A DNA stretch of 64,000 nucleotides from Serinus canaria (taxonomy: Eukaryota > Chordata > Aves > Passeriformes > Fringillidae). The stretch spans positions 47,729,705 to 47,793,704 of the forward strand of contig NC_066343.1 of the NCBI RefSeq assembly GCF_022539315.1, read 5' to 3'. This document shows positions 23,701-36,887 of the stretch, piece after piece (position 1 is the stretch's first letter; each line of letters starts with the position of its first letter). Both the position numbers and the translations under genes were made by a program. The notes beneath the pieces were generated by a model. It was not told the DNA's origin. It ran no database searches and saw nothing but the letters and a program-made list of their open reading frames with translations.

Positions 23701-26549
23701 ACCAAACAGTGCTGGAAAGAAATCTCTGGGACCAATTAATGTGCATGCAAAGTTAGTATGCCTGCTCCTTCTGCTGAATTTGCTTTTTTATTGCTTAAGT
23801 GAGTAGAAGTACAACTGTATTAAATACAAGACAATATTATTACCACAAGTTAACATACAGCATTGAGTAGAAAACCAAGGTTCATTACATAAAAATTGTT
23901 AGTATGTTGAGTGTGACATAAAACCCACACTGTACTGCTGCACTTTCCTGAACTGGCAACTTGAGCTACAATTTCTAGGATTGATTCCCCAGCCCCTAGT
24001 ATTTCTCAGTGCTCAATTTTTTAAGCATTAATTCCACAAGAATTCAGACATACATAAGGGAAGGCTTCAGGGAGAGTGAAAAAAATAACACCAATAGACA
24101 ACAAATAATCAATTAACCTAATTATTTTTCATAAAGGAATACACAACATATGTAAGAATATACAGTGATAAAAAGAAAGCAAAAAAACTCAAATGTCCAA
24201 GTGATCCTGTAAAAAAAATTCATTTCTGCCAAAGAACTCAGTATTTAAAGTGATCTCAGAAAGTTCCTGCTAAGATTTAAGCAGGCCATTCAACACAATA
24301 ATATTCTATTTGCAAAATTACAATTCTGAAATGGCTGACAGTGTCAAATAATGCTGCCTATATGTTATTAACATCCACTGATCACCTCTAATCACAGAAA
24401 CTTCTAAACAGAACCCTAGCAGCTCAAAGGCTTCAAATATATTAATCTGAATACATCTTATCTGTATTAGAAATGGCTACAGACCATCAGAACACTTTCT
24501 AACCTGTGGAAAGTGATACGAGTTACAGATCAAGTAAAAAGCCTCAATTTCTTTTCACAACAACACTAGCCCGTATCTTATTCCTTTATTTTGTTTGCAG
24601 TTATTATTTTACTGGACCCAGATAAATTAAAATACAAACTAACGTATAACACATAAATCCCCCTTGTGACACAACCAGAAATTACTGTATCAAGAGATTA
24701 TACTATCATAGTCTCAGCCAGCATCATTTTTGCCCAAAACCACAGAGAACAAGAACTAAGTATGAATGCTGAATTACATTTCTACTAACTACTATGCAGA
24801 ATATGGATGAAGCACCTTCATAAAGACAAATGTAATCATAAGCACATTGATACCAATTACTTCCCTAGTATCTGACACAAACAACCTTGAAAAAAAATCA
24901 GAAAATGATCTAGCCCTCATGCCATTGTGTGTCACGTAACTTAATGAGACTACAGTTTGCCAGTCTCCTTCATCACTTCTTCAATCTCTGGCTTGGATGT
25001 AAACCTCCTGTCACCCAAATGCTACCATTTCTCTTTTGGTGTTCTTACAAAAGTCAGCCAATAATTACATTACAATGAGAGACAGATGCATGAAAATAAT
25101 AGTAATTCCAGCTAGGAAATACCAAAACTTGCTATCTCCAATAAAAAACTCTTAATTACTTCCTTCAATCAGCAAGCAGGTTTAATGGCTACTGACTCTA
25201 AGACAGCTCTTACTTTCCTAAAAAAATACACCCTTATCTATTGGAAGGAGAATCATCAAAGAAAGAGGAAAGACTTTAAGGTATATGATTTCTTGTCAGG
25301 ATGTTGCCACTTTCACAAAACATTAATACACGAGGAAGCTGGCAAACTACTGGATGAGATGGAGAATCTCTTGGTATTAGAAAAACCTTGATTCAAAACT
25401 GTCATATCATCATCTAGCCAGATTATATCATATACAATCCATGTAAATAGGAAATCCACAGTATGTTTCAACCATAATGCTGAAAAAGCATCAGCAGGCA
25501 AAAGGAATTTAATCTCTAATTAAAAAAGAGCACTTTTACTGCAACCTACTACATATTTAAATCTTTAATTACTTTACTACATGAAACTTAATATTAATAC
25601 CATCCTGTAAATTACCATAACATTTTCTGAAATATGCTCTGTCTAGCCCTCAAGGTATTCAAACATATATGATAAAGATCATGGGTCTAAGCTGTCTGTA
25701 ATTTTCAAAAGATACTTAACAGCTAATTGAAGTATCATGCCTGGCAAAGCTGCAGCTCAGATAAAAAATGAAAGAGAAAGTACAGCTTTCTAAAACTAGT
25801 GAGGCAGAAGACACAAATCAATTACTTCAGAGTTGGAACAAGGAGGGAGATGTATTGATGAGAGGTCAATTGAACCTACAGCAGTCAGCTCAACAATGCC
25901 TAACTTGCCGACTGAAAGTATAATACTGCTTAGTTACAACAAGAATCAATTAACAGGCATGCCGTCTCCCAAGTCAAGAAAATTTATCTGCAGCTGTAAG
26001 AAACAGCTACTCTTAATGAAATGTATTTGAGAGGGAAAAAATCAGGTAAAAATTGCAGGTAAACACTGAAGTATGCGATGTTAGAATCAGACCCATAGTC
26101 ACAGACACGGCATCAGCTCCAGATTATCAAACTATCTAAGGGAGTGTGGGAACTAAACTACAGTTCTGCTAACTGAGGAGATTCTGGAAAACAGCACCTG
26201 AAACTTTTGTGGTTTACTGAACTAAAATGGTACAGTGATATGAAAAAGGAATGTGTTTGTTTTCCATTTTGATCTATTCTTTTGATGCACGTTTCTAGAA
26301 TCTCCACAAGTCACACTTGATAACATAAAGTAGCTTTATTCATCAGCTTTGGGTGGCTGTATACATGATTGCTGGGTAAAGCAGATTTACTTTTCATATT
26401 TACTTCAGAGAAGGAAACCACTGTGTTGGGAACATTTCTTAGATTTTGTAGCCTGTCTGCACAAGGCAGTGACTCTCCAAATGCCTATATATCGGTCTCA
26501 TAAGACCATAAAATTATCATCAGAAAAATGTATTAAATAGTCCACTCAC
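17882..26549 (-). other. KDM4C: KDM4C intron, long stretch 5' of the LTR insertions
   Basis: About 8.7 kb of AT-rich intron ending at the 26549 donor. Apart from the TG/TA microsatellite at 20720-20801 and short A-rich tracts I recognise no exon, RNA gene or transposon. Several open frames of 60-93 codons occur but look random in composition. Confidence 0.65.
20720..20801 (+). repeat. (TG)n(TA)n compound microsatellite
   Basis: About 24 TG units (20727-20775) run directly into about 10 TA units (20775-20795). Alternating purine-pyrimidine of this kind is prone to Z-DNA and cruciform formation and to length polymorphism. Confidence 0.97.
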
Positions 26550-26661
26550 CTTCATCACTAGTTGCTTGCTGTTTAACCAAAGTCATTGGAGATCTAGCTG
26601 GGGGTTTATGTAGTGGATGACGCCAACTCTTAGATATTTTCTTTGTTTCAACTTCCTCTGA
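26550..26661 (-). CDS. KDM4C: KDM4C coding exon: conserved pre-PHD segment
   Basis: The acceptor is CCTTTCAG before 26661 and the donor is AAG|GTGAGT after 26550. It encodes S-E-E-V-E-T-K-K and then [20 protein letters not shown], followed by KQQATSDE. This closely matches the conserved block after the linker in human KDM4C ([22 protein letters not shown]). The exon has 112 nt and leaves one base, G, which pairs with AA of the next exon to give Glu. The following intron is about 18.5 kb and holds an endogenous retrovirus. Confidence 0.96.
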
Positions 26662-28434
26662 CTGAAAGGAACAGATACAACTAATTTAGTATGCAATTCT
26701 GCACAATTATGAAAAACATAAACATTCTTCTGTAAAAAAGCACAGATATAAAGTCTATATATACTACCACAGCATACTTGAAGGACCTTTAGTGCACCAA
26801 TACAACACTTGCCTCTAATTAAGAATATATATTTTAATTTAAGAACTGCAATCCTTGTCATACACAAATCATTTTAGATATAATTTACCTGTAGTACAAT
26901 ACAGCCACTAACTGTGGCTAGAAAAATGAAGCACAAACCCACTGGCTTAGCTTGTGAAAGATTCCAAAATTCTTCAAGAATAAAAAAATTAAAAAAAAAA
27001 AAATCTAGAGTTGAGATAAGAAATCAAGAGTCCTGATAAATTATTAACATATTGATCTAGTATATGAAGAAATTATTTCCTCCCTCAAATATTCTTATGT
27101 ACATTAAGTTTAAAGTTATTCAAGCTTTAAGAATTAAGGCCAACACTTCAAAGTCAAAGTGCTACTAGAGGAATCCCAAAGAAAACGAGTTTCTAATGGT
27201 GTCTGGAGGTTCAGGACCAGAGGAAGGGCAAGGACATTGGCATAGACATGGGAAGGACTGAATTTCACACAACTTTTATGAACCACAACATTCTGTGCCT
27301 CAAGACCCTGAATCCAACCTAGCAGATTATACACATACCCCTTGAAGTAAATTATAAAACAACATTATGTTTACCATGATAAACAAAGGGCAGAAGATGT
27401 GGTCAAAGTACTGTACAGGTTTACGGTCTAGAACAGTTAGTAATTAGGTAAAAAGGGAACTGTCAGGCTTTTTAAATTGCATTTGTACAGTACATTTCTT
27501 CATTTAAAAGAGAAAGAAAGAACATGCAGTAATACTACAGAAAATCTGAAACGTAATATATAAATATAATGCAGTTGAAAGGCACAGGAAGAGATACAAT
27601 CTCTAATACATGTTAATTAAACACTGAGATGTTTGTACTGCTTTTTATGATGGTGGAAAGGCTGGATCCAAGATGATCAAAACCTACAACATTGAAAAAA
27701 ATCTTTACAGTTCACATATGTGGAAGAGTCAGAATGATTTTTAGTTTGGCTTCTAAAATATATTCCCCATGAAGTCTTGCAACTTGGCAGTGGATTTCCT
27801 GCTTTCCCTCCGCCAATTTGAGATTCAGCTCACCACTCAGAAAGCTACTTGACAACCACCACAGCCTAATTTTTCACTTTGCATCCTGAAGTCGAAGCTG
27901 ACCAGGCATCATAGCTGAATAGCAAGAGGGGAAAAAAGGCCATGTTCGTAGGTGGCCCAAAGAGAAAACATTATTAAAACCTACTGTTTAAAAATTGAAA
28001 ATATATTCCTTTTAATAGTGGGATTATTTCCTTCAAGTGTTTCCTTTACATATTTCAATTCATTTCCAAAATTCAAGAATAGTAAGCAGGTGAAGCTCAT
28101 AGCTCTGCTCATATTGGCCGGCAGTGAATTTGGGAATAGCTTTGAGAATAGTTGCTGACACTTCAGATTCACAAATATAAAGTGAAATTACTAGACATCT
28201 AATATAACAGGGAAATATATGTCAATAAGAAAACTCCAAAAACAGTCTGCTTTTGGATCAAAATTGCCACTCTTGACTAAACACTTCAAAACATGTTCAA
28301 ATTATCATCTGATTAAAATCATGCATATTCTTAAATACTTTAATATGGATATCAGGTCTCATTAGAAAAACACTCATTCATATTTCAGTAAATCAAGAAT
28401 ATATTATTATTATGATGTAATTTGTTTCACATAC
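26662..28434 (-). other. KDM4C: KDM4C intron
   Basis: About 1.8 kb with acceptor CCTTTCAG. AT-rich, with an A-rich tract near 26988-27003; nothing else recognised. Confidence 0.8.
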
Positions 28435-28443
28435 ACAAGATAC

Positions 28444-28796
28444 TTCCATTCTGTCTTCTTCACCCTTTTTTACAATGGTCACTTCTCCATGTTCCAAACT
28501 ACTTCCAGAACTTTCTAGGTTGCTGATACCATCCTCTGTCGAGACACTTTCCTCTCTATCTGGATTTTCTGCTTCAGAAGTTTGTCCCTCTCCTTTATGG
28601 TATGGTATGGATGAAGCATATTGATTCTGAGATTTCAAACTGTCTTCTTTTCTACATCTATCAGAAGCAGTCTTGCTAGCCACAGAATCTTCAAGCATAA
28701 AGGAAGAATGACTGGAATCTATCCTGTCCTCATCTTCCATTTTTGGTTTCTCAAGTACAGGAACAGGGTTCAAAATTAAGTCAGAAGGGATGCTTC
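28444..28796 (-). CDS. KDM4C: KDM4C coding exon: variable acidic linker, part 2
   Basis: The acceptor is ATTTATAG before 28796. The incoming G plus GA makes Gly, continuing V-S-G-S-I-P. The reading is open for about 117 codons, rich in Ser, Glu and Asp, with a landmark SSGSSLEHGEV similar to the human NGLEPGEI region. It is poorly conserved overall but sits at the right place between two clear KDM4C exons and keeps phase with both. Two possible donors 9 nt apart are both in frame: GAA|GTATCT (exon end 28444) and TGT|GTATGT (exon end 28435). Neither is a strong consensus. The segment is expected to be disordered and to have no catalytic residues. Confidence 0.85.
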
Positions 28797-30945
28797 CTAT
28801 AAATGAAGAATATGATTTGTTAATAAATGCCACTTTACATTACCATATTGAATTTCACAGCAATCTAAATTATTCAAATTAAAAGCATGGTTCCTCATTT
28901 AGAAATCATACAGAAAACTATTTGGTGGAAGAGCATACACTAAAGTGGAGCACAGGTTTTATCAAAGAATAAATTAAATGTAAATGGTTTGAGTTTAGAG
29001 TATGAAATATAGTTTTGATCATTTAATCAGTATTTTGCATTTGAATTGTAGCAGGTCTTCATTTAATTTAAAATAATCAGTATCTACATAGCTTCCTTAG
29101 TCTTTACTCAGGTTGTCTACATGCACTGTGAGTCAATGAAAAAAATATAAAAGGCTGGTATATTGAACCTTCTACCCTGCATTTTATACCTATTATGCCT
29201 GTTTAAAAATGAAAATAACCGAAGATTAACAGTATATAATTACAAAGACATAATTCAAATAGATACCAGAAATATTTTTCAAACAACAGCATCAGTCTAA
29301 AAATGAAAAGCAATTAGCATAATTCTATTTTTAAAAAAATTAGCATAATTGTATATTTAAGTAATATTGAAGAGTGAAATTGAGTGGATTTTACATTATA
29401 CAAATTCTTCTTCTGCTGATGCTTGCATTGGAAAGACAGAACAATGGGCTAGAGAGGTCATTCAAAAACATTCCTGAAGAACTCTAGCATACATTGCACT
29501 GAATTCTCATTCAGCAGCACACCCATGATATTAAAGAAAACAGTTTCTGTTAAATCCCTTGCTATTCTTTCTTCATGAAGGTTATTTGAACTTGTTTTTT
29601 TCTGAAAAATTTCCTTTTCAAGTCCAATGAATATAAAACTTAGTAACACAGAGACAATAGTAACATATAATCTCTGGGCACAAACAGTACTGCCTCAACC
29701 TACAACAATGGACATACTAGTTAAGACAATGCAGAGCAAACTATCTTCAACATGAGTACTGATTCTATCGTATCTAAAAATGTCCATTTTCCTACAAAGG
29801 TCCAGGCACCACACTTTATGAGAACAAAGGAGAGAGGGCAGAGCTCAACTCTTCACTGCTTTTCCTTCCCTTGCCCATAAACACAGAATGGGTGCTAATA
29901 CTATTTTCTCTGTAGCCATGAACATTTCAAACCTCTATTAAAAGTTCTGGGAAGGTGTAAAGCAATACCACCTTTAAAAAAACCAAACCAAAACCAAGCC
30001 TCCCCCGACCCACCCCCAAAAAAAACCAACAACCAAAAAAAAAAGCTAGAACAGACCTGACTGGATATGCTTCGATAGAGCACCAGACAATTTGTGTAGA
30101 GAAATTCCTAAACTTCCATATTGCAATGTCTTGGTATCTTTATGTGAATCAATCAAGGTGATTATCACCTCCAAGGAAGAACTGACATAACTATTAATAT
30201 TCACAATAATTAAAACACTATCTATATGCAATTTGAAAGTGAATTTTCAGTAGTAATATAAAACAATATAGGAACTTCTAAAATTGAAATGAAAAGTCCA
30301 GTTTGCCTTATGAACAGGAATGAGGAATTATATCAGAATTACAATGGAATGTGAAATAGAATAGATTAAGTTCAGAATAGACCAAGTATATTACAATAAA
30401 AATGGTTGTGGAGAAAAAAAAAAAAAAAAAATCTTTGCTTTGACAAGACCTTTAAACTGTCAGACAGCTCCTGAGGAAATTAAAGGGAATCTGGAGGCTC
30501 AAAATACAACATTGTTGTGCACAGGTATAGAACACTTCAAATTTGTAGGTTCATCATGCAAATACATGTAGCATACTCACAAGGATATATTTTCTGTCCT
30601 GTTCGAATAGTGTTAAGACATTCTTAAAATTTCCATATCAAAAAACATTTTGCTCTAACATATATGAGTCCACGGAAGAAATATAATTTATAAAGCCTCA
30701 CTCTTTTTGATCTTTAAAATGCATTTAAAAGAGTTCTGGTGGTATCACTCTCAATTAAGAACATTAAATTTGGTATTTTCTCTTTCTTACCAAATATCAA
30801 TCTGCTTGGCACAAATAACTCTCTGTGTAAATATTTCAGTATGGTACTGTAGAATAATACTTTAGTTTAACATCCACTGATTTGTCACATTAGAGTATAA
30901 ACAGCCTACACCTTACATGTGAAACATAATCAGTGCTTATCTCAC
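28797..30945 (-). other. KDM4C: KDM4C intron
   Basis: About 2.1 kb between a GTGAGA donor and a TTTATAG acceptor. It contains an A/C-rich low-complexity patch at about 29969-30043 and an A-rich run at 30414-30431; no gene seen. Confidence 0.8.
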
Positions 30946-31184
30946 CTGAAACATTGGCATGATCCAATAAATGCTGATCCGGATGCATTCTACTACTGTT
31001 TTCTTCTTCCCCAGAAGGCAATCCTGTGTTTACCACTCTCACTTTTTTTTCTGGTTCTTCATTGACCTTGAAGCCATCAGCAGCTGCTTCAGTCACTATG
31101 ATTTTTGCATCAGCTACCATAGCAGATACTCTCTTGTCCTCTGGAGTTTTAAGCTTTTTAGATCGAGATCTGGTGTGCTGGAAG
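30946..31184 (-). CDS. KDM4C: KDM4C coding exon: variable acidic linker, part 1
   Basis: The translated segment starts S-F-Q-H-T-R-S-R-S-K-K and runs to H-A-N-V-S-G. It follows the human KDM4C linker in order, with shared SFQ, EE.SS.RM and LSDH/LLDH-type landmarks, but diverges in between as this low-constraint linker does. The donor is a strong CAG|GTGAGA after 30946. I chose the acceptor before 31184 because it gives exactly the human spacing between RRR and SFQ. A second AG 18 nt upstream (exon start 31202) is also in frame and would add six residues. The exon has 239 nt; one base completes the incoming codon and one base is left over. Charged and disordered in character. Confidence 0.88.
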
Positions 31185-34100
31185 CTGTTATAGGAGATAT
31201 TGCTGTCAGAGTAGAAAGTCTGTCTTGGATAAGATAAAACATCTACCAATATATGTCCCTTTCACCTGTTTAAAGTGGTAAAAAACTGACAATTTTTCAC
31301 CTTTTTGTGTTGAGATAGTGCTACAATTTATTAAGTGATAGATTACCAATTGATTGGATTTAACCTGCTAATCTTTTCCATGGCAAAGTTGTTAAATTCT
31401 AAAAGTAAAACTGTCTTTAAGTAACTATTAATTAACTAGCACACAAACTGGCTTTTTAATAAATCATTCTTTTGAGCCCAAAAAATAACTATCCTTACAA
31501 GAATAATAAAGACAAAACTCTTTCAGTAGCAGTAAAATCCGGTGATAATTCCAAACCCTAGTGCTAATAAAAGACTAGTCTGAATATCCTCATAAAAGCT
31601 GACCTGTTCTGAAGTTTTTAAATGAGTTTTAACAGAACCAACAAGCATCTGTAAAAGGTAAAAATTATGATCACCAAATATTCTGAAAGGCTACAATATC
31701 AAGCAATATCTATAATTATTCTGTGTTAGAAAATGAAGTTGAAATTAAAGACCGAGTGTAAGTTTTTGCACCCTCAGATATACAAGGGAACACTTAAGGC
31801 AGGAGAAATGGCAAACTCATTAAAAATAGGTTCATAATTTATATGCTCAGAATAAATGTAATAGGAAATAGTCCAGTTTCAAATTCAACCATGTGACACA
31901 AGAAGAGTATTCAAGGTCATCATACAGCAGGTTTCAAAGCTCACAACACATTAGACATAAAAGCACTGCTATCGCAGGTGAATTTTACAAAGCTTTAAGC
32001 GAGTTTTACAAAGGTCTTGCATCTTAGATTCTACATATCTCCAGAAAAACATTTTCCTGCCCTTTACATTTTATTCTGTGTCTACAAAAGTGTATCTTTC
32101 AACACATTCTTTATAAAATAGAAATTTCCAAAAAATTTGCCAAAGTATGAGAGAACCATCAGTTCACACTGTAAATAACAGAAAGTATTATTACTATTTA
32201 CATGCAGTTATTAAATGTCATATAGCAGCAATGGATTTCAGCTGTAAATGTCAGAGATAAGCTCTCCCTGTCACTATATTCATGAAGATTCCCATAGATG
32301 GTTTTTTTTTTCACTTTGCTGTAACTTGTATTACATAATAAAAATGATAATTTTAACCAACACATTACATTAGAAACAAAGGCTGAATAAACATTTTATC
32401 CTCTTCTGCAATGCACGCTGTTACCATGCCTGAAAAAAAAGCTGACTCAAGAGTTAAACAGCACTTCAATTGTGTTTATTAGCTTAGCAAGGTGCATAAA
32501 ACAGCTCATGTGCTCCTGTGATAAAACTTTCAATGCAATTACTAGAAAGTCTTTGTTTTTACTCTGAAACATCTATCCATAATGGTACTACCAAATGAAT
32601 CACTGCTGGTCTGCATAGGAGTCTGCATTTATGCTGTACAATAGATGCAGGGAAACCTACTACAGGGAAGAATGGCATTCACCTAGTTAAACAACAGAAT
32701 TATTCTCTCTACAAGTCCAGGTCAGTATTATACACATACTAACAAACTGGCTGTTCAGCTGCTTCACTAGCTGTCTTCAAGAAGTGATTCTACCTCACAA
32801 ACTACCCTTACCCAGAACAAACGCAGTATTAGATTTTCAGTAACAATGTTACTGAAAATAACTCTACTACAGTGCCATTTGGTCCTTTACTTTACAGGTT
32901 GACTTTCCTATCTTTTCCTCAAGACATACATTAACTTACAAAAAAAATGAGGAAGTTTGGTGTAAGACCAAGTTTAAAAAGTCACTGTACTGTAAAATTC
33001 CTTGGAGAAGGAAGATCTTTAATAAATCACTATTATCTCCAACTCAAAAAGCTGCACTAAAATAGCATAATAACAAAAAACCTGCCACCTTTGGCTAGAA
33101 ATTAAGCAGATCTTTTTTAGCTAATGAAGAAGAAAATCCACAAAGATCCTGTTAAGTAAGACAGGAAAGCACAATCATATAAAAAAAGTGCAATGAAAAC
33201 AAAACCAAAATGCATCTCAATAAAATAGATATAAAACTGCTTTAAAAGGTCAAAGGTTTTATAGCTTCAGTGACAAGCTGAGAGCCTTTATTCCCCTAAA
33301 TTTCCTTATTTTTCTAAATTTCTTTTATTCTTCTAAATTTCTGATGATGTTGGCACCACCAACTGAGATTTAGCCTTTATTATGATCTGCCACTGACCTG
33401 TGGTAGACAAAGACAGATTTTGGCTGCAGCACTGTAAGAGTGTGACAAATAGGCAGTGTTACCTTCTTAGAGTAAAGTGGCAGTGAGGGCTGTTACTTAG
33501 AGGCTTGAAACAGCTGGTGGGATTCTATCACAGCTTTATGATAAGTTTTTCCTGTTTAATCTCCTTTTCAGCTCTTAGGAGTATTCTCCCTTGTTTTTTG
33601 GTTGCTGTGATCTCTAGAAACAATGGTAACCATCCATACCTTGAAAATTACTCTGGAATAACCCTTACTACACTTGAACGAATTTTGATGTTCTCCATAA
33701 TCACTACCTTTTTTAGGTACACTTGTAAGTTGTATGTGAAAAATTACCTAAAAAAGGTACCTTTTTTAGGTAAATTCTCACATTTAACTTTTAAGTTAAA
33801 TTTTACAGAAAGCAAAAAAACCATTTTTGTCTTCTAAAGGAAATGAATTAAAAGAAAACATGAGACATAGTTTAAGCCCAGCTGAAAGTTAAAATTCATG
33901 CAGCCATTCCTCTCCCTCCAGCCCCTCCAGTGGGGGGTGGGAGGAGCTGGGTACACACCACACCCCCTTCCTTCTCAGAAGTGAGAATCCCTTACTTCTG
34001 TCCCCTAGCAGTGATGTGTATGGTAGAGAACAATGTAGGCACAACCACACAGCTCCAAGCCCCACTCCCTCACTGCTACTATGAGAAAATAAAATCTCTT

Positions 34101-34205
34101 GTGGCCAAAACTGAGAGAACATCAGAGGAAATGGCCAAAATGAAACAGAAAGGACACTGGCATCATATAAAGACAATTAAATACATGGCAAATAAGCATA
34201 AATAC
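31185..34205 (-). other. KDM4C: KDM4C intron with a perfect palindrome
   Basis: About 3 kb between a GTATTT donor and the 31184 acceptor. It contains the palindrome at 33736-33781 and a locally GC-richer patch at about 33899-34070 whose origin I do not recognise. No exon seen. Confidence 0.75.
33736..33781 (+). repeat. Near-perfect palindrome
   Basis: The central 28 nt (33745-33772) are a perfect palindrome around GGTACC: each half is TACCTAAAAAAGGT or its complement. Imperfect pairing extends to 46 nt. A third copy of CCTTTTTTAGGTA lies at 33708-33720. Confidence 0.9.
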
Positions 34206-34399
34206 CTCTTGGGAAAGTTCTGTATTTGCCTTCTTCTCTGTAGCCAGATCTTCACTTCAGGTGTTGATTCAGGAGTTGGTTTTGTATGATCAATGGTATA
34301 TAAATCCTTGCCCTGTTTCCACAGCTGATATCTCTCTGGTTGAAACTTCCTCACAAAGACATCCATGGATATTGACACCATGTCTCTCCTACAAGTGCA
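34206..34399 (-). CDS. KDM4C: KDM4C coding exon: end of JmjC catalytic domain, start of linker
   Basis: KDM4C removes methyl groups from histone H3 Lys9 and Lys36 using Fe(II) and 2-oxoglutarate in the nucleus. This exon opens with Cys-Thr-Cys, matching the last two zinc ligands of the KDM4 JmjC-associated zinc site (C306 and C308 in human numbering). It continues with [18 protein letters not shown] and [13 protein letters not shown], which are near-identical to human KDM4C. The acceptor is a pyrimidine-rich tract ending TTGCAG just before 34399. The donor is AG|GTATTT after 34206. The exon has 194 nt and ends with two bases of a split codon, which the next exon completes. The JmjC exons upstream of it were not found in the window. 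Confidence 0.95.
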
Positions 34400-36840
34400 C
34401 TGCAAGACAAGAGAGGTATTTGTAAGTGACATACTGGAATATGCCACAGTTTGCAGTTAAAAAGCCCAGAACAAAAATCCCACATGTACAAACCAATTAT
34501 ACTTTAATCAGTATTTTCCTTTTTCACTTTTCCTCAATTTTCAAGAGGAGAGGATTACTCAAATGAAAGCACTATCTGAACAAATGTGTCACACCAGGAT
34601 TCCCAAAAGTACTTAAAGACACTCCATTGTATCATTAACTGCTATGGGTTAAGAACAAAAAGAAACCATAGCATTCTTTCTGCCCTATTAGCTGATTTTG
34701 ATAATTTTAAGCAAACCTTGCTACCTCGAATCCAGAGATTGCACATATCTTGAGTGACAGCAGAATTCAACTTTTAAAAGTAACTCACATAGTATCCTTG
34801 ACCCAAAGGTCTTTACAGGCATTTACAGCCCCAGCACCTAACTCTTCAAAACATAAATTCATACAAGTACCACATCAAGTTGCAGTTTTGCCCATTTTTT
34901 TCTACAAAGAGTAGAAAGAAAACACGACAGAGGAATATTATGTCTGAGGTCTAAAAGGCTGTGCTATACCCATGTAATCCAACCCAGTGGAGACTCTAGC
35001 ATCTAGTGCAGACTCTAGAATCACCTGTAATACTTTCCTCATCAACTTTAATCCAATCCCTGACTTTAGGACCACAAAGAATTTTTGCATTGTTTTTCTT
35101 ATGCATCTTCATAGAGTATTTTTGTCCTATTTGAATAGAATCTTAATGGTCATGAAAATGCAAAGGAGCCTCCACTTGAAATACTGTAATGCTGAGTCAA
35201 TTTTCAGATTAAAGTCATTGTATCCAGTACCCAAAAATACTTGACAGTAGGAACCTATATTAAGTAAATCAATACATCTACAGCACACAAACTACTGGAT
35301 TAACTAGTGAGTTAATCCTGGCTGACTGTCAAGTGTCCACTAACTTGCTCTTCCATTTCCACTCCTCAGCAGGACAGGGGGAGAAAATAAGATGGAAAAT
35401 GTCATGGGTCTAAGTAAGGACAGGCAGATCACTGACCAACTACCATCTTTGACTTCTCTTGAGGAAAATATATTAATGCCAATTAGTAAGAGGTTATGAC
35501 AGTAAGAAACAAGAACAAAACTAAAACAAACTTCCTTCACACCCATTTTTCAGGCTTTACTTCATTCCTGACTGGTATCCGCAGGAATGTTTCCTTCACA
35601 TTTTTCTCACTCTTTTTTCTCACAGCTGCTGCAGAGTGATTTTTATTCTTTCTAAATTTGCTATCAAATGAATGCCACCAGAGTTGCTGACATGCTCAAC
35701 TTTGGGCAGTAGCAAGTTCATTTTGGAGTCAGTTTGGATTTGGCTCTTTCCAGGGTGTGGGCTGCTCCTGATCAACAGATGGTGGTTATCAGCCACTACT
35801 AAAGCAACTCTACACTACCTAAACCTTGCCACAAAAACCTTGGCAAATTTTTTTCAAACTGAAATTAAACTGATTGGCTAAAACATAGTCTTACATGAAA
35901 AAAACGTTGGAAGAACTTTGCTAAATAACTCTCTTAAAGCACAAAACTGAGACACTATTTTTTTCAGGTAAGAAGAGGTGTATAGAAAAAATGGTAAATT
36001 AATGGCCTGGCTTAATAGTTTACTACAGCTAGTTTTATTACATTTTTTTAAATAAGCAGAAACACACAAAGGACTGAATGCTACTTTCCTACTAGCTAGG
36101 TTTCTGCACACTAAATGCAGATTTCTTTATCTGCTATTTCCATCTCTCATTTCTAGTTCCCTTCTTTCTCTTAAAATTCACAAGATATATAATGAAAAAG
36201 CATCTGAGATGCATTAAAAATGCTTGCTTTCCTTTCAATATGTCAGCATTGATATGCTGCATATTCACAACACTGCCATCTAATGGAGGATGAAATGGAA
36301 AGAAGGGAAAAAAAATTCAAGACTGAACTTGTAATTTTATGCAGCTGCCTTTAATTATAGTTTTTATCCAAAATGCCATCTGAATGCTCTCTTTTCAAAC
36401 AACATGCATATACACACTTATACACGCACTCTAAAAAACTCAAACATATTTGAAATAGTATGTTCCATTCAGAGAGTCCTTGATTGGACGCAATGAGCAG
36501 TAAAAAAAAAAAATCAATGAAGACACTTCTATATACTGGAAAAGACCATAGAAATCCACAGTAATATTTTTAACTTTTAAAATTGAAATTTGTAAAATAA
36601 AGACAAGCAGTAGTGGATTTTCTCTCCCTTCAAAGCACAGAATCTTTTTACATTTGAGCCCTGTTGCAACAAACCAATAAGAAATTTGGTTAAAGCCAAA
36701 ATTTTGCTGTTAAACACCAAGACTTCCAGTGCCTTCACAGAAAATAATTACTTAAGTAAGCATTAAAGCATTAAGAAAGAAAATATATCTATAAATAAAA
36801 TGTATTCTATGCTTGAATGATAATAAGATATTAGAAGACT

Positions 36841-36887
36841 CAAATCACATCTAAATGGGACACAAAATCACATCTAAATGGGACATA
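36841..36887 (+). repeat. Two-copy 24-bp tandem repeat
   Basis: AATCACATCTAAATGGGACA occurs twice in succession with a 24-bp period. Confidence 0.9.

Noticed and set aside
26657..26661. Alternative acceptor AG four bases inside the 26550-26661 exon
   Set aside because: Its use would shift the frame of a strongly conserved KDM4C block.
33889..34289. Overlapping frames of about 95-119 codons in a GC-richer patch next to the KDM4C exon
   Set aside because: The plus-strand frame is partly the complement of the exon at 34206-34399, and the rest has no recognisable domain or repeat identity.
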